From Echinicola rosea (GTDB taxonomy: Bacteria; Bacteroidota; Bacteroidia; Cytophagales; Cyclobacteriaceae), in assembly GCF_005281475.1 (NCBI RefSeq), contig NZ_CP040106.1:4430501-4494500 (forward strand): 64,000 bases of DNA, read 5' to 3'. The notes beneath the pieces were generated by a model. It was given only the letters and a program-made list of their open reading frames with translations. It was not told the origin of the DNA and did no database searches. Below are positions 17,190-26,431 of this stretch, piece by piece; the first letter of the stretch is position 1, and each line of letters begins with the position of its first letter. Made by a program: the position numbers and the translations under genes.

Positions 17190-17945
17190 ATGCCGCGAAA
17201 GAGAAATATCCAGGACCTATCCTTCCTTCCCATACTCCTTCTTATGACCATATCCCTAATGCTGGGAACGGGGATTCACAACACTTCTTTGGCCCAGGGC
17301 AGTCCGAATTTGGGCAAGACGGATCGGTTGATGGAGATGGCCAAAGCCTCCATTGCCAAAAACGAATATAAAAAAGCCAATTATTATTTCCGCCAAATCA
17401 TAGAAAGCAGTGCTTCTATCCCACCAGAAATGCCGTATTATTTTGCAGAAACGCTTTACGAACTAAAGCAATATGACAATAGCGCAAAATTTCTCAACAA
17501 ATATTTAGAGATCAATGGATTCAAAGCCGATAATTACGAGTCTGCCAAAACCCTCGAAAAGAAATTAAAAGCCCCGTTAGAGGCCATTGCAGCCTGTAAA
17601 CTGTGTGACTCCAAGGGATATCGATACCAAATGTGCCCCACATGCCATGGAGAGAAAGTCATCCAGCAGGATTGTAGCTATTGCAAAGGAAACGGCATCG
17701 TGGGATGCAGCCGCTGTAAAGCCACTGGCATCGTCACCAAAAAAAATGTTTTCAACATTACGGAATATTACCAATGCTCCCGCTGCAAAGGAGAAGGCAG
17801 GCTCACCTGTCCGCGATGTGATGGCAGCCTAAAAGAAGTCAGCGCCTGTCACACCTGCTCTGGTTTTGGTGAAGTACATTCAGAAGAACTATGTGACCAT
17901 CAAGTGCAGGATAAGCACCATGATGAGAACATTACAGTCCAATAA
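17190..17945 (+). CDS. Exported TPR protein with seven CxxC zinc-finger-like motifs
   Basis: A 251-residue protein. Residues 1-36 are a signal peptide with an unusually long basic start (MPRKRNIQ), ending near SLAQG. Residues 45-125 form two or three TPR-like helical pairs (for example KNEYKKANYYFRQII and LKQYDNSAKFLNKYL). Residues 132-235 carry seven CxxC pairs (CKLC, CPTC, CSYC, CSRC, CSRC, CPRC, CHTC), several with the following G-x-G of DnaJ-type zinc fingers. Such CxxCxGxG domains bind zinc and unfolded or partner proteins. In an exported protein they may suggest a chaperone-like or redox role. No J-domain is present. Confidence 0.75.
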   Translation: MPRKRNIQDLSFLPILLLMTISLMLGTGIHNTSLAQGSPNLGKTDRLMEMAKASIAKNEYKKANYYFRQIIESSASIPPEMPYYFAETLYELKQYDNSAKFLNKYLEINGFKADNYESAKTLEKKLKAPLEAIAACKLCDSKGYRYQMCPTCHGEKVIQQDCSYCKGNGIVGCSRCKATGIVTKKNVFNITEYYQCSRCKGEGRLTCPRCDGSLKEVSACHTCSGFGEVHSEELCDHQVQDKHHDENITVQ

Positions 17946-17969
17946 TTCATCCCAACTTTTGCATTGATC

Positions 17970-18314
17970 ATGTCAGATATAATCCCTTGCCCAAAGTGCA
18001 ATTCGACCTATACTTATCCAACAGGAATTTCGATGATGTGCCCTGAGTGTGGCCACGAGTGGAACCCAGAAACAGCAACAGTAGCGGAAACTGAAGAAAG
18101 TCTAGTCGTCAAGGATGCCAATGGCAATTCCCTTCAGGATGGCGACGATGTGATCGTCATCAAAAATCTCCCTGTAAAAGGTGCAGCCCACCCCATAAAA
18201 GCCGGCACCAAGGTGAAAAACATTCGTTTGGTAGAGGGAGATCATAACATCGATTGTAAAATCCCTGGCTTCGGTGCAATGGCCTTGAAGGCCATTTTTG
18301 TAAAAAAAGCCTAA
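17970..18314 (+). CDS. PhnA/YjdM-family zinc-ribbon protein
   Basis: A 114-residue cytoplasmic protein with an N-terminal zinc ribbon (CPKC at residues 7-10, CPECGHEW at 24-31) and a C-terminal SH3-like barrel with [13 protein letters not shown] and KNLPVKGA, the standard PhnA/YjdM layout. Despite the historical name it is not a proven phosphonate enzyme. A TTG at 17964 is in frame, but the ATG at 17970 gives the conserved [10 protein letters not shown] start. It lies 24 bp after the TPR/CxxC gene and may share its transcript. Confidence 0.93.
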   Translation: MSDIIPCPKCNSTYTYPTGISMMCPECGHEWNPETATVAETEESLVVKDANGNSLQDGDDVIVIKNLPVKGAAHPIKAGTKVKNIRLVEGDHNIDCKIPGFGAMALKAIFVKKA

Positions 18315-18495
18315 CGACCATCCGATACTATTTCCCGTATATTCTCCAAGAACTATAGCTCCATCACATTTCTTCAGGCAGTGGTACCGGTTATGGAGCC
18401 TTTCATCCTATAATTAGTTAAGAAAATCTTATATTGGCAATGTAATTAGCAAACTGCTATTTTTTCATCAATCGACTTTATTTTACCATTAATGT

Positions 18496-20823
18496 ATGGC
18501 CGAAAATCACGAAAAGCTGGACTTGCTCCTAAAAAAACTGGATGTATTGCTGGAAAAACAGGAAGCGTTTTCCAAGGAAGTCAATCAACTGCAATCTGAA
18601 ATCCAACTTCTTAAAGGAACGGCTGCCTCCGCTGTAAAAAAGGAGCATACCCAATCCGAAATACCCCAAAAGAAACCAATACCCCAACTCCGTCCTTTCC
18701 GTAAACAGGAAAAGTCAAAAGCCGCCCTGGCCTGGGATTATCCCCCAAAGCCTAAAAAATCTAAAACCGATTTCGAAAAGTTCATTGGTGAAAATCTGGC
18801 CAATAAGATCGGGATAATCATCGTCATTATTGGAGTCGCCATAGGTGCCAAATACACGATCGAAAACCAACTTGTCGGGCCTATGACCAGGGTTGTCATT
18901 GGCTACATCATGGGAATTGGTCTAATGGGCTTTGCCATAAAGCTGAAAAAGAAGTACGAAAACTTCAGTGCCGTATTGCTCAGTGGAGCAATGGCCATCA
19001 TGTACTTCATTACTTTTGCGGCATTTAGTTTTTACGGGCTGATCGGGCTTCCAATTACTTTTGTGCTAATGGTTGTTTTCACAGCTTTCACCGTGCTGGC
19101 AGCATTGCACTATGATAAGCAGGTCATCGCGCATATTGGATTGGTCGGCGCTTATGCCGTCCCCTTTCTGCTCAGTGATGGATCCGGAAATGTCGGTTTT
19201 CTCTTTTCATATATCGCTATTATCAATGCGGGAATCCTGGTCATTGCTATCAAAAAATACTGGAAAGCACTTTACTATTCCGCTTTTGGACTGACTTGGA
19301 TCATCTATCTGGCCTGGTTCATTTTGGACTATAGTCGAGGGTATCATTTTGGCTTGGCCATGACGTTTCTGGCGGTCTTTTTTGTGCTCTTCTACTTGGC
19401 TTTCCTTGCGTATAAATTCCTCCAAAAAGAAACGTTCAATTCCGCAGACATCATCATGCTGCTGAGCAATGCCTTTATCTTTTATGGAATAGGTTATGCA
19501 CTCCTTTCAGGTCAATCGGAAAATGCATCCTTTTTGGGAATGTTTACACTGGGAAATGCCATTATCCACTTCTTGGTCAGCTTGCCCATTTATAAACGTA
19601 AACTAGCGGATCGTAACCTCTTCTATTTGGTGATAGGATTGGTCCTGATATTTGTAACTTTGACTTTCCCAGTACAGTTTGATGGCAACTGGGTGACACT
19701 GATGTGGACTGGAGAAGCGGCATTGTTATACTGGATAGGAAGGACCAAGCAGGTAGCATTTTATGAAAAAATGGCTTATCCCCTGATGCTCCTTGCTTTC
19801 TTTAGCCTTGTCCAAGACTGGTCTATCGTCTATGGTACATCTTATCAGGAAATGGAAGGTTCTCATTTTAAGCCACTGCTCAATATTCATTTCTTGTCCT
19901 CCCTACTATTTTTGGCCGGCTTTGGGTGGATCTTTTGGATTCAGTCTAAAATAGATTTCGCCCCGTCTTGGAAACCGGCCAAAGGAACAGCCCGTATTAT
20001 TTCTTATGGGATCCCCGCGATCCTGCTCTTCACTGCTTTCTATGCATTCTTCGCAGAAATCACTACATATTGGCAGCAGCTGTATGTAACCTCTGAAGTG
20101 GCAATTGTCAACAACGGATATTTAAGGGACGACGACTTGCTGCATTTCAAGAGCATCTGGGCCATCTGCTATTCACTGGCTTTTGTGGTAAGTTTGGCTG
20201 TTTTGAATTTCAAGAAACTCCGCAGCCAGCGGCTCGGGTTTGTCAACATGGTTTTAATAGCCTTTACCCTGTTGATCTTCTTGACCAATGGTCTCTATGC
20301 GCTGAGTGAACTTAGGGTAACTTATCTGAAACCACCACATCCGGAATACTTCACCTATGATCTTGAAAATATTATCATCCGATACATCTCCTTTGTATTT
20401 GCGGGTCTAGCCCTCATTGCAGCCTATTTCTACCGAAAACAAGCTTTTATGAAGCGTTCGTTTGTGATGGCTTTTGACTTTGTCCTGCACTTAACGCTGG
20501 TTTGGATCCTCAGTAGTGAACTGATCCATTGGATGGACATGGCCGGTTGGTCCCGTCAATATAAGCTTGGACTCAGTATATTTTGGGGTGTCTATGCGCT
20601 GACAGTGATAGGAATTGGAATCTGGAAAAACAAAAAGTACCTGCGGATAGCGGCGATTGCGCTGTTTGGCCTTACACTGCTCAAACTGTTCTTCTATGAC
20701 ATCAGTCACTTGGACACCATCGCCAAAACCGTGGTTTTCATTTCCCTTGGTATTTTATTGCTGATCATTTCATTTCTGTATAACAAATTCAAGCACAGTA
20801 TTTCTGATGAGACCAATCATTAA
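18496..20823 (+). CDS. DUF2339 polytopic membrane protein
   Basis: A 775-residue protein. Residues 1-45 form a predicted coiled coil (repeated LDLLLKKLDVLLEKQ pattern), 50-90 a basic linker, and from about residue 98 onward the chain is almost continuous hydrophobic segments, starting with GENLANKIGIIIVIIGVAIG, the conserved opening of DUF2339. Function unknown; I recall it adjacent to DUF3999 genes in other genomes, and here its 3' end overlaps the DUF3999 start by 17 bases, implying translational coupling and a joint membrane complex, possibly in envelope or exopolysaccharide biology. Confidence 0.88.
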   Translation: MAENHEKLDLLLKKLDVLLEKQEAFSKEVNQLQSEIQLLKGTAASAVKKEHTQSEIPQKKPIPQLRPFRKQEKSKAALAWDYPPKPKKSKTDFEKFIGENLANKIGIIIVIIGVAIGAKYTIENQLVGPMTRVVIGYIMGIGLMGFAIKLKKKYENFSAVLLSGAMAIMYFITFAAFSFYGLIGLPITFVLMVVFTAFTVLAALHYDKQVIAHIGLVGAYAVPFLLSDGSGNVGFLFSYIAIINAGILVIAIKKYWKALYYSAFGLTWIIYLAWFILDYSRGYHFGLAMTFLAVFFVLFYLAFLAYKFLQKETFNSADIIMLLSNAFIFYGIGYALLSGQSENASFLGMFTLGNAIIHFLVSLPIYKRKLADRNLFYLVIGLVLIFVTLTFPVQFDGNWVTLMWTGEAALLYWIGRTKQVAFYEKMAYPLMLLAFFSLVQDWSIVYGTSYQEMEGSHFKPLLNIHFLSSLLFLAGFGWIFWIQSKIDFAPSWKPAKGTARIISYGIPAILLFTAFYAFFAEITTYWQQLYVTSEVAIVNNGYLRDDDLLHFKSIWAICYSLAFVVSLAVLNFKKLRSQRLGFVNMVLIAFTLLIFLTNGLYALSELRVTYLKPPHPEYFTYDLENIIIRYISFVFAGLALIAAYFYRKQAFMKRSFVMAFDFVLHLTLVWILSSELIHWMDMAGWSRQYKLGLSIFWGVYALTVIGIGIWKNKKYLRIAAIALFGLTLLKLFFYDISHLDTIAKTVVFISLGILLLIISFLYNKFKHSISDETNH

Positions 20824-22039
20824 ACTGCTAACCCCCATTTTGCTGCTGATGTGCCAAGGTGCCCTTGGGCAAGTAAAGGAGTACGCGTACATGCGTGAAT
20901 TGGAAGGAATCACGGATACCTGGCACCAGATCAATTTGCCGGATGACATTTTCGGGAAAGTCAATCAACAGCTCACCGATATCCGAATCTATGGCATCAC
21001 CACACAGCAGGACACGATAGAGGCTCCTTACCTCCTTCGTTCCTCCGCCCCAAAAGCAGACAAAACAGCCATTGATTTCAACATACTCAACACTTCGCAT
21101 CATGGCCAAAAGTACTTTTACACATTCGAAGTAGCGGATGAAACGATAACGGACCATATTGCCTTAAAGTTTGATCAACATAACTTTGACTGGAAAATCA
21201 AATTGGAAGGAAGCCATGACCAAAGCGAATGGTTCACCTTACTGGAAGATTACAGGATTCTCTCCATCAAAAACACTTCCACTGACTTTCAGTTTACCAC
21301 CCTGAAGTTTCCAGCAGCCAATTATTCCTTCTATCGACTGACCATCCCCAATAACAAAAACCCCAACCTTCAACATGCTGGACTAACGCGACAGGTCATC
21401 GAAAAAGGAACGTACCAAGACCACCAAGTTACGAACATGCAGTCCCGTCATGACAATCAATCAAAATCAACGCATATCGAGGTAAAATTGGCCATGGCGG
21501 TACCGATAAGTCAGGTAAAGGTAAATATTAAGGAAGATTTTGACTATTATCGCCCTATTACTATTAGCTACCTTTCTGATAGCGTAAAAACAGAAAAAGG
21601 CTGGCACTACCAATACCGGCAATTGGCTTCGGGGACACTAAATTCCCTCTCGGGCAACCAATTCTCCCTGCCTCCAACCACCCTTCAGCAGCTCCACATC
21701 ACCATCCATAACCAGGACAATGCCCCACTTACCATCAATGATGTAGAAGCCAAAGGGTTTGAATATAGTTTAACTGCCCGCTTCACCACACCGGCTGATT
21801 ATTTTCTAGTGTATGGCCATACCAATGGGGTGAAACCAGACTATGATATCGCCAAATTCCCTGAAAACATCCCTTCATCTCCAAAAACACTTACGCTAAA
21901 ACCGGCAATAGCCGTCCAGCCAACACCAGATGCAGCCCCATTGCCGCTATTTGGCAATAAAGCGTGGCTTTGGGCTGTTATGGCGGTCATTATTGCTGTT
22001 CTGGGTTGGTTTTCGCTCAAGATGATCAAAAATGCCTGA
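20807..22039 (+). CDS. DUF3999 exported membrane-anchored protein
   Basis: A 410-residue protein with a signal peptide (residues 1-21, ending GALGQ), a long beta-rich periplasmic region that begins with the interaction-prone YAYMRELEGI segment, and a single C-terminal membrane helix (about residues 385-405, KAWLWAVMAVIIAVLGWF) with a short basic tail. This topology is that of DUF3999. Its start lies inside the 3' end of the DUF2339 gene, so the two products are likely made together. It converges on the gene at 22055 with only 15 bp between the stops. Confidence 0.83.
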   Translation: MRPIIKLLTPILLLMCQGALGQVKEYAYMRELEGITDTWHQINLPDDIFGKVNQQLTDIRIYGITTQQDTIEAPYLLRSSAPKADKTAIDFNILNTSHHGQKYFYTFEVADETITDHIALKFDQHNFDWKIKLEGSHDQSEWFTLLEDYRILSIKNTSTDFQFTTLKFPAANYSFYRLTIPNNKNPNLQHAGLTRQVIEKGTYQDHQVTNMQSRHDNQSKSTHIEVKLAMAVPISQVKVNIKEDFDYYRPITISYLSDSVKTEKGWHYQYRQLASGTLNSLSGNQFSLPPTTLQQLHITIHNQDNAPLTINDVEAKGFEYSLTARFTTPADYFLVYGHTNGVKPDYDIAKFPENIPSSPKTLTLKPAIAVQPTPDAAPLPLFGNKAWLWAVMAVIIAVLGWFSLKMIKNA

Positions 22040-22054
22040 TATCCATTCAAAAAT

Positions 22055-23080
22055 TCACTTTCCAATGCAAAACAACGTCTCCCCTTTGTTTACAGGTGGT
22101 GTGCCCACTTTGTAGAGTACAGTACCTGAGGCGGGGGCTGAAATATCTGCTAGCTTCTCACCAAAAACATTCGTGATCACTCCAAGGACTTGGCCTTCCG
22201 CCACCTTGTCACCACTTTTGATATTGCTGTAAAAAATCCCTGTGGATGGGCACTTTAAATAAACTTGCTCTTTTAACCATTTTTGGTTCACATGTCTCTT
22301 TTCATCAAAAGGGTACATTTCCATGGTGGCCAGCATGTTCATTACCCCCTCGGTAATCATCGCAACCATAGCTGGCTGGACATTGCCCAACTTACCTGCC
22401 TCAATGCTCAAGGCCGTTTTGCCCTGCTGGACAGCCTCTTTAAAAGCATATTCCGATGGTGCATCCGGCGACAAGGTGTAGGGATAGACCACATTGTATT
22501 CAAAGTTGGCCGCTTTGGTAAGTCGATGTGCAAGCGCTACCTGGTCAGGTGTGTCCTTGCGGTTGTAATAGCAAACAAACGGTAACAAATCCTCACTGGC
22601 ATCTCCTCCATGGATGTCCAAAAACACATCCGATACGGGAATCACTTCCTTACTGATCCAGTGCGCAATCTGCTCGGTAATGGAGCCCCCAGCTTTTCCG
22701 GGAAAAACACGGTTAAGATTTTTACCATCTTTCGGATTGGTAAAGACCGAACGACCGTAAAAAGCAGCTTCATTGGCGAGAGGAAGGATTACCAAAGTGC
22801 CATGTAGCTTTTCGGGTTGAATCCTTTTCATCAAATCCTGAATGGCCAATATGGGGGGATACTCAAATCCGTGAACCCCTGCTACCAAGGTAAATACTGG
22901 GCCATCGTGCTTTCCCTTTATCATGGTAACTGCCAACGAATCTTCGCTCCCAAGGTACACCATAGTATCCCTCCTGCAGCCAGAAGGAAAGTCCGTAAGC
23001 TGTTGGGCAGTTGTCGCCGTTCCTAAACAAAATAGCACGATCACTCCGAAAAGTGACACTAATAGATTTCGATTTTTCAC
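22055..23080 (-). CDS. Exported succinylglutamate desuccinylase/aspartoacylase-like zinc hydrolase
   Basis: A 341-residue protein of the M14-like aspartoacylase family. The first 25 residues are a signal peptide (ending TATTAQ). Zinc ligands are His70 and Glu73 in GVHGFEYP and His157 in FLDIHGGD; NLNRVFPG (121-128) carries the conserved substrate-binding Arg. The C-terminal domain has a barrel-sandwich look (GDKVAEGQVLG, SAPASGTVLY). Export is unusual for a classical aspartoacylase, so the substrate is more likely an extracellular N-acyl compound or peptide than N-acetylaspartate. The upstream CobW gene ends 21 bp away and may be co-transcribed. Confidence 0.88.
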   Translation of the reverse strand: MKNRNLLVSLFGVIVLFCLGTATTAQQLTDFPSGCRRDTMVYLGSEDSLAVTMIKGKHDGPVFTLVAGVHGFEYPPILAIQDLMKRIQPEKLHGTLVILPLANEAAFYGRSVFTNPKDGKNLNRVFPGKAGGSITEQIAHWISKEVIPVSDVFLDIHGGDASEDLLPFVCYYNRKDTPDQVALAHRLTKAANFEYNVVYPYTLSPDAPSEYAFKEAVQQGKTALSIEAGKLGNVQPAMVAMITEGVMNMLATMEMYPFDEKRHVNQKWLKEQVYLKCPSTGIFYSNIKSGDKVAEGQVLGVITNVFGEKLADISAPASGTVLYKVGTPPVNKGETLFCIGK

Positions 23081-23090
23081 GCTAGGGATT

Positions 23091-23124
23091 TTCAGGGTTG
23101 GTCATTGTTCAGGGTTGGTCATTG
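23091..23124. repeat. Tandem 17-bp duplication at the 3' end of the CobW gene
   Basis: TTCAGGGTTGGTCATTG occurs twice in tandem without any mismatch (23091-23107 and 23108-23124). The duplication covers the last codons and stop of the CobW-family gene. Removing one copy would still leave the frame running to a nearby stop, so it only alters the extreme C-terminus. Perfect identity suggests a recent slippage event. Confidence 0.9.
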
Positions 23125-24094
23125 ATTGCTTAATATCTGAGGATTGGGACGTTGTTTCATGATCAAGTCCTTTGGCGAATAGTTTCTCTATCCCTTTTCT
23201 GGTTAGCCCTTTTCCTATGACCACCAAAAATGGTGCTTGTTCCTCCTCCTGTGTGACAGGCGAAATACTTAGCTGCTGCCCCACACTTTGGACCAATTGT
23301 AGCCTTTTACTTTCACTGATATGGACAAAGCCTTTTATCCTGTAGATCTGATGGTAATGGAGAAATAAGGACACTGTCAAGATACTTCGCAAGCGCCCAA
23401 GGTCAAATATGGCATCCTTGAAATCCAACTTAATGGACTTGACATTGCTATGTTCATGAGGAAGTGTTTCTTTGTACGTTAGCAGCTGAGAATTTCGAGT
23501 AAAGTCCTTTTCCAGCAGCTCTTCGGTGAAGTTACCGTAATTGGTAGGAAACACCATGGATAGTGGATTTATATGTTTGATTTTCTGGACAAGTGAATGG
23601 ATATAGTCTTTGGTGACCATTGCTTCCTTGTTTAACAAAATCAGGTCAGCGATGGCCAGCTGTCTCCCCGCCTCTGCCACTTCAGCCAAACTATCCTCAA
23701 ACAAAACAGCATCCACCACTCCTATGACAGCCTTTACGGTAAAATACTCACTGATCGTTTCGAAGATAAAAACACTCGCCAATGCCCCCGGATCTGCCAT
23801 TCCTGAAGCCTCTATAAACACGTTGTCCGGTGGTGTGGACAATTGGGCTATATCCCTCAGTACCGCATATAATTCCTCTCCCAACGAACAGCAAATGCAG
23901 CCATTATTCAACTCAAAGACACGGTCATACTTCAAGTTCACCAAACCTCCATCCACCGATGCTGCCCCAAACTCATTTTCGATCACCATGTTTTTTTGTT
24001 CGGAATAATGGGCAAGCAAATTATTGAGCACAGATGTCTTACCAGCTCCCAAAAAGCCAGTCAGGATAGTGACGCTTATTTTTTTGTTCGGCAT
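23102..24094 (-). CDS. CobW/G3E-family GTPase, putative metal chaperone
   Basis: A 330-residue GTPase. The P-loop GFLGAGKT is at residues 13-20, the metal-binding motif C-I-C-C at Cys66-Cys69 in NNGCICCSLG, and the guanine motif LLNKEA (NKxD-like) near residue 155. The C-terminal CobW domain follows from about 225. CICC-containing members hand zinc, or in other cases cobalt or nickel, to client enzymes. Here the zinc hydrolase directly downstream is a possible client, which is only inference. The frame is open to 24136, but the ATG at 24094 begins directly at PNKKISVTILTGF. A 7-3-7 palindrome lies upstream. Confidence 0.88.
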   Translation of the reverse strand: MPNKKISVTILTGFLGAGKTSVLNNLLAHYSEQKNMVIENEFGAASVDGGLVNLKYDRVFELNNGCICCSLGEELYAVLRDIAQLSTPPDNVFIEASGMADPGALASVFIFETISEYFTVKAVIGVVDAVLFEDSLAEVAEAGRQLAIADLILLNKEAMVTKDYIHSLVQKIKHINPLSMVFPTNYGNFTEELLEKDFTRNSQLLTYKETLPHEHSNVKSIKLDFKDAIFDLGRLRSILTVSLFLHYHQIYRIKGFVHISESKRLQLVQSVGQQLSISPVTQEEEQAPFLVVIGKGLTRKGIEKLFAKGLDHETTSQSSDIKQSMTNPEQ

Positions 24095-24164
24095 AGTCGT
24101 TTTCCTTTGTCCCAATACAATTGGGGAAAGATTCATTGAAGTTCAGATAGGCAAACTTAATAGC

Positions 24165-24181
24165 TGCAAATAATATTTGCA
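24165..24181. promoter_or_regulatory. 7-3-7 palindrome upstream of the CobW gene, candidate metalloregulator site
   Basis: TGCAAAT-AAT-ATTTGCA is a perfect inverted repeat 71 bp upstream of the CobW start. Fur-family regulators, including Zur, bind AT-rich palindromes of about this size and often control CICC-type CobW genes. A second, smaller palindrome (CCCAAT-ACA-ATTGGG, 24111-24125) lies in the leader. The gap continues to 24530 without further features. Confidence 0.4.
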
Positions 24182-24530
24182 ACATAGTTGCGATATAGTT
24201 TATGCAAGATGCGAGGATGAATTTAGCCATCTTTCACACACCATACGATAGGCTTACCATCCTTCCAACAAAGTCCCTGGCTAGTAACTTTAAGTAAGCC
24301 AGTATGGTATCAGACTCATTATAGAGAATCGGGGGTGCACTTTACTACACTTATATTGATGAAGGAATGCATTGCTTTTAATACGCCTACTATTAAAATT
24401 AGTAACAATTAAGTTTTAAAAACACCATCTCTTCTTATCTTTTATTAAATAAATCACATTAACCATTTGCCAACAAGTTAATTTTGATTATTTTCATCAA
24501 AAGAATTACACTCTACTAGATCTACAAAAA

Positions 24531-24752
24531 ATGAAGAAGCACCTCATCGACTTTGAGTTGTTCAAAGTACTATTCCCTTCACTGTTAAAGCTCGAGATAA
24601 ATCGGTTCAAAATAGCCATAGGCCAAGCCGAAGAAGTCTATTTTTTGGAGGGCACCAAAAAGGTGAAAATCCATTCATTCTCAGAATTCAAAAAAACCCT
24701 ATACAGAAAACTTCCAGTAGAAATTTATAGAAAGTGTTTCCCTAAAAGCTAA
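24531..24752 (+). CDS. Small hypothetical protein
   Basis: A 73-residue basic protein (MKKHLIDFELFKVLFPSLL at the start, then an EEVYFLEG strand and a C-terminal Lys/Arg-rich helix) with no signal peptide, membrane helix or known motif. Codon use and amino-acid composition look coding, and the ATG follows an AAAAA-rich leader typical of Bacteroidota starts. The length and lack of a family make the call uncertain. It stands between two gene-free stretches of 436 and 647 bp. Confidence 0.5.
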   Translation: MKKHLIDFELFKVLFPSLLKLEINRFKIAIGQAEEVYFLEGTKKVKIHSFSEFKKTLYRKLPVEIYRKCFPKS

Positions 24753-25399
24753 CCTGTATTTTATTCTATTTCATACCCCTATGGACCTGGTCAAGCTCTA
24801 TTTCTAGGGCGACGAATGTTGATATGGTCTATAAAAGAAAATTTAATTTCATACCGTTAAAACGTTGGGCTTTCTTCAAAGGGAAATCGCTTTTACCCCA
24901 TGAAGTTATTTAATTCTGGCAAAAAGCGTCAGCCTGAGCGGAGTCGAGGTCCAACGTATAGCCTTCGACTCCGCTCAGGCTGACATCTCTTTACTAATAG
25001 TTTAAAAGCGATTTTCCTAGCCTCCTCCATCCGCTTGATTGGGTTTTAGCGGGAATTCATGGGGAATAAGGAGGAAAATGAATCTAAAAACGAAAACGTT
25101 GGATGGGCAATTTACCATGGGATGCACCCGTGGCTATAAATATGTCGCCTCTCTGAGACTAGCTTTCGAGTGTAATCTTTCAATGTAGGTTCAAAATGCA
25201 CTTGGTGCCTTTCGGACTTCGTGGCATTTTTATGTTTCGGGGGTTTTGCCATTAAGAAAACTGGCAGCCCCCAACTTTGACGCTTGATCCGGAATACTTT
25301 TCGACACTTTCATAAAATTGCTTTTCAAGTTGAAGAATAAAATCAGCGCAGATCTTAATCACCTGAGCTCCTATTTCGTTACAATCTTTCGCCTAGGTC
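24753..25399. other. Gene-free interval with repeat-like remnants
   Basis: 647 bp without a credible gene. It contains the perfect 20-bp inverted repeat at 24928-24984 and, around 25120-25170, a segment reading like CCGTGGCTATAAATATGTCG, a type of sequence I recall as a common decayed intergenic repeat in this phylum. The remainder shows no promoter or gene. The interval separates the small gene at 24531 from the 3' end of the acylase gene at 25400. Confidence 0.55.
24928..24984. repeat. Perfect 20-bp inverted repeat (intergenic hairpin element)
   Basis: GTCAGCCTGAGCGGAGTCGA at 24928-24947 is exactly complementary to 24965-24984, with 17 bases between. The stem is GC-rich and extends by a few further pairs into the loop. 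GTCAGCCTGAGCGGAGTCGA is a sequence I recognise as a widespread intergenic repeat in Bacteroidota. Only this one copy is seen in the window. Confidence 0.85.
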
Positions 25400-26431
25400 C
25401 TATAAACCAGCAAATTCGAAAGGTTCAGCGTCAATAAAATGATCCAGTGCGTCTCCTTCATAGGTCTCATTGTTGGACAGGGCCAGTTTCCGTGTGGGAG
25501 TAGTCCCAAAATCCACCCTCTTGATATCGACCCAAAAGGTATTTGGTGTCATGATTGACTCAAAATAATAGACCAGGTGCTTTTGATCTGAAACGGTACG
25601 CCATCTGGTAGATGAAATATTTGGTTCACTTTCAGAAGATATACCATAAGGAACTGAGCAATTTCTGATCACACTAAAAACGCTCGCGACTGCTGTACGC
25701 CTGTCAGTTGACTTGGGGATGGCGTCAATATAGTAAGATGCTCGAACAAACCGATCGGCAGCATTATTGGTCCCTGGTAGCATCATCGTCCCCGGAATTC
25801 GACTCCAATATGCATTTAAAGCCAACTGCTGTTCATAAACAGGGGAATTGGTCATCACCACGTACGAGGGATCATGATGGATGACAAGCTTTCCACCGAC
25901 ATACTCAAAAACTGCATTATCTCCTTTAGCATCTGAAATGGATAAATGACAGGTAGCAAACCGTTCTGTACCAGGAATATTGCTGGAGACAACCACATAA
26001 TCCTCCTTTTCCATTCTTCGCACTGCTTCTTCTACTGTGGCAAAGTTATCCAAAACATATTGCGCCCAAGCAGCTATAGACAGTCCCTGCTGTTTTCCAT
26101 CGTAGGGAGGATATTCGGATTCTGTTAGCCAAAGGATATTGGCGACTAATCCTTTCTCATTCATCCCATCCACGGTGGCAATACCAAATGAACTGGCCAC
26201 GATGCTTCCGTACTTAGAACGCCACGTCAAAGAGTTGGGGCCTACTTTACCTTCTCGATCCATCGCCCGTGGGAAAATCCACAAATCTGCTGGAATTTCA
26301 TCCTTCCAGTCCATCGACCTTGCTGTAATCACCAAATTCTCTGATCCCTTATACACCACACGTGTACACGGAATCGCTATCCGCACCAAGAAAAAGAGAA
26401 CAAAAACAATCAACACGTGTTTGGTATTCAT
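25400..26431 (-). CDS. Linear amide C-N hydrolase (penicillin V acylase/choloylglycine hydrolase family)
   Basis: A 343-residue Ntn hydrolase. A hydrophobic signal segment (residues 4-20) ends directly before IPCTR, so cleavage would expose Cys22 as the N-terminal nucleophile, as expected for the family. ITARSMDWKDE (residues 35-45), with the conserved Arg and Asp, and TVDGMNEKGL and TNSPVYEQQ further on are family motifs. It hydrolyses amide bonds of acylated substrates (penicillin V, bile-salt conjugates or N-acyl-homoserine lactones); the actual substrate is not deducible. It is probably periplasmic. A 395-bp AT-rich gap precedes it. Confidence 0.88.
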   Translation of the reverse strand: MNTKHVLIVFVLFFLVRIAIPCTRVVYKGSENLVITARSMDWKDEIPADLWIFPRAMDREGKVGPNSLTWRSKYGSIVASSFGIATVDGMNEKGLVANILWLTESEYPPYDGKQQGLSIAAWAQYVLDNFATVEEAVRRMEKEDYVVVSSNIPGTERFATCHLSISDAKGDNAVFEYVGGKLVIHHDPSYVVMTNSPVYEQQLALNAYWSRIPGTMMLPGTNNAADRFVRASYYIDAIPKSTDRRTAVASVFSVIRNCSVPYGISSESEPNISSTRWRTVSDQKHLVYYFESIMTPNTFWVDIKRVDFGTTPTRKLALSNNETYEGDALDHFIDAEPFEFAGL

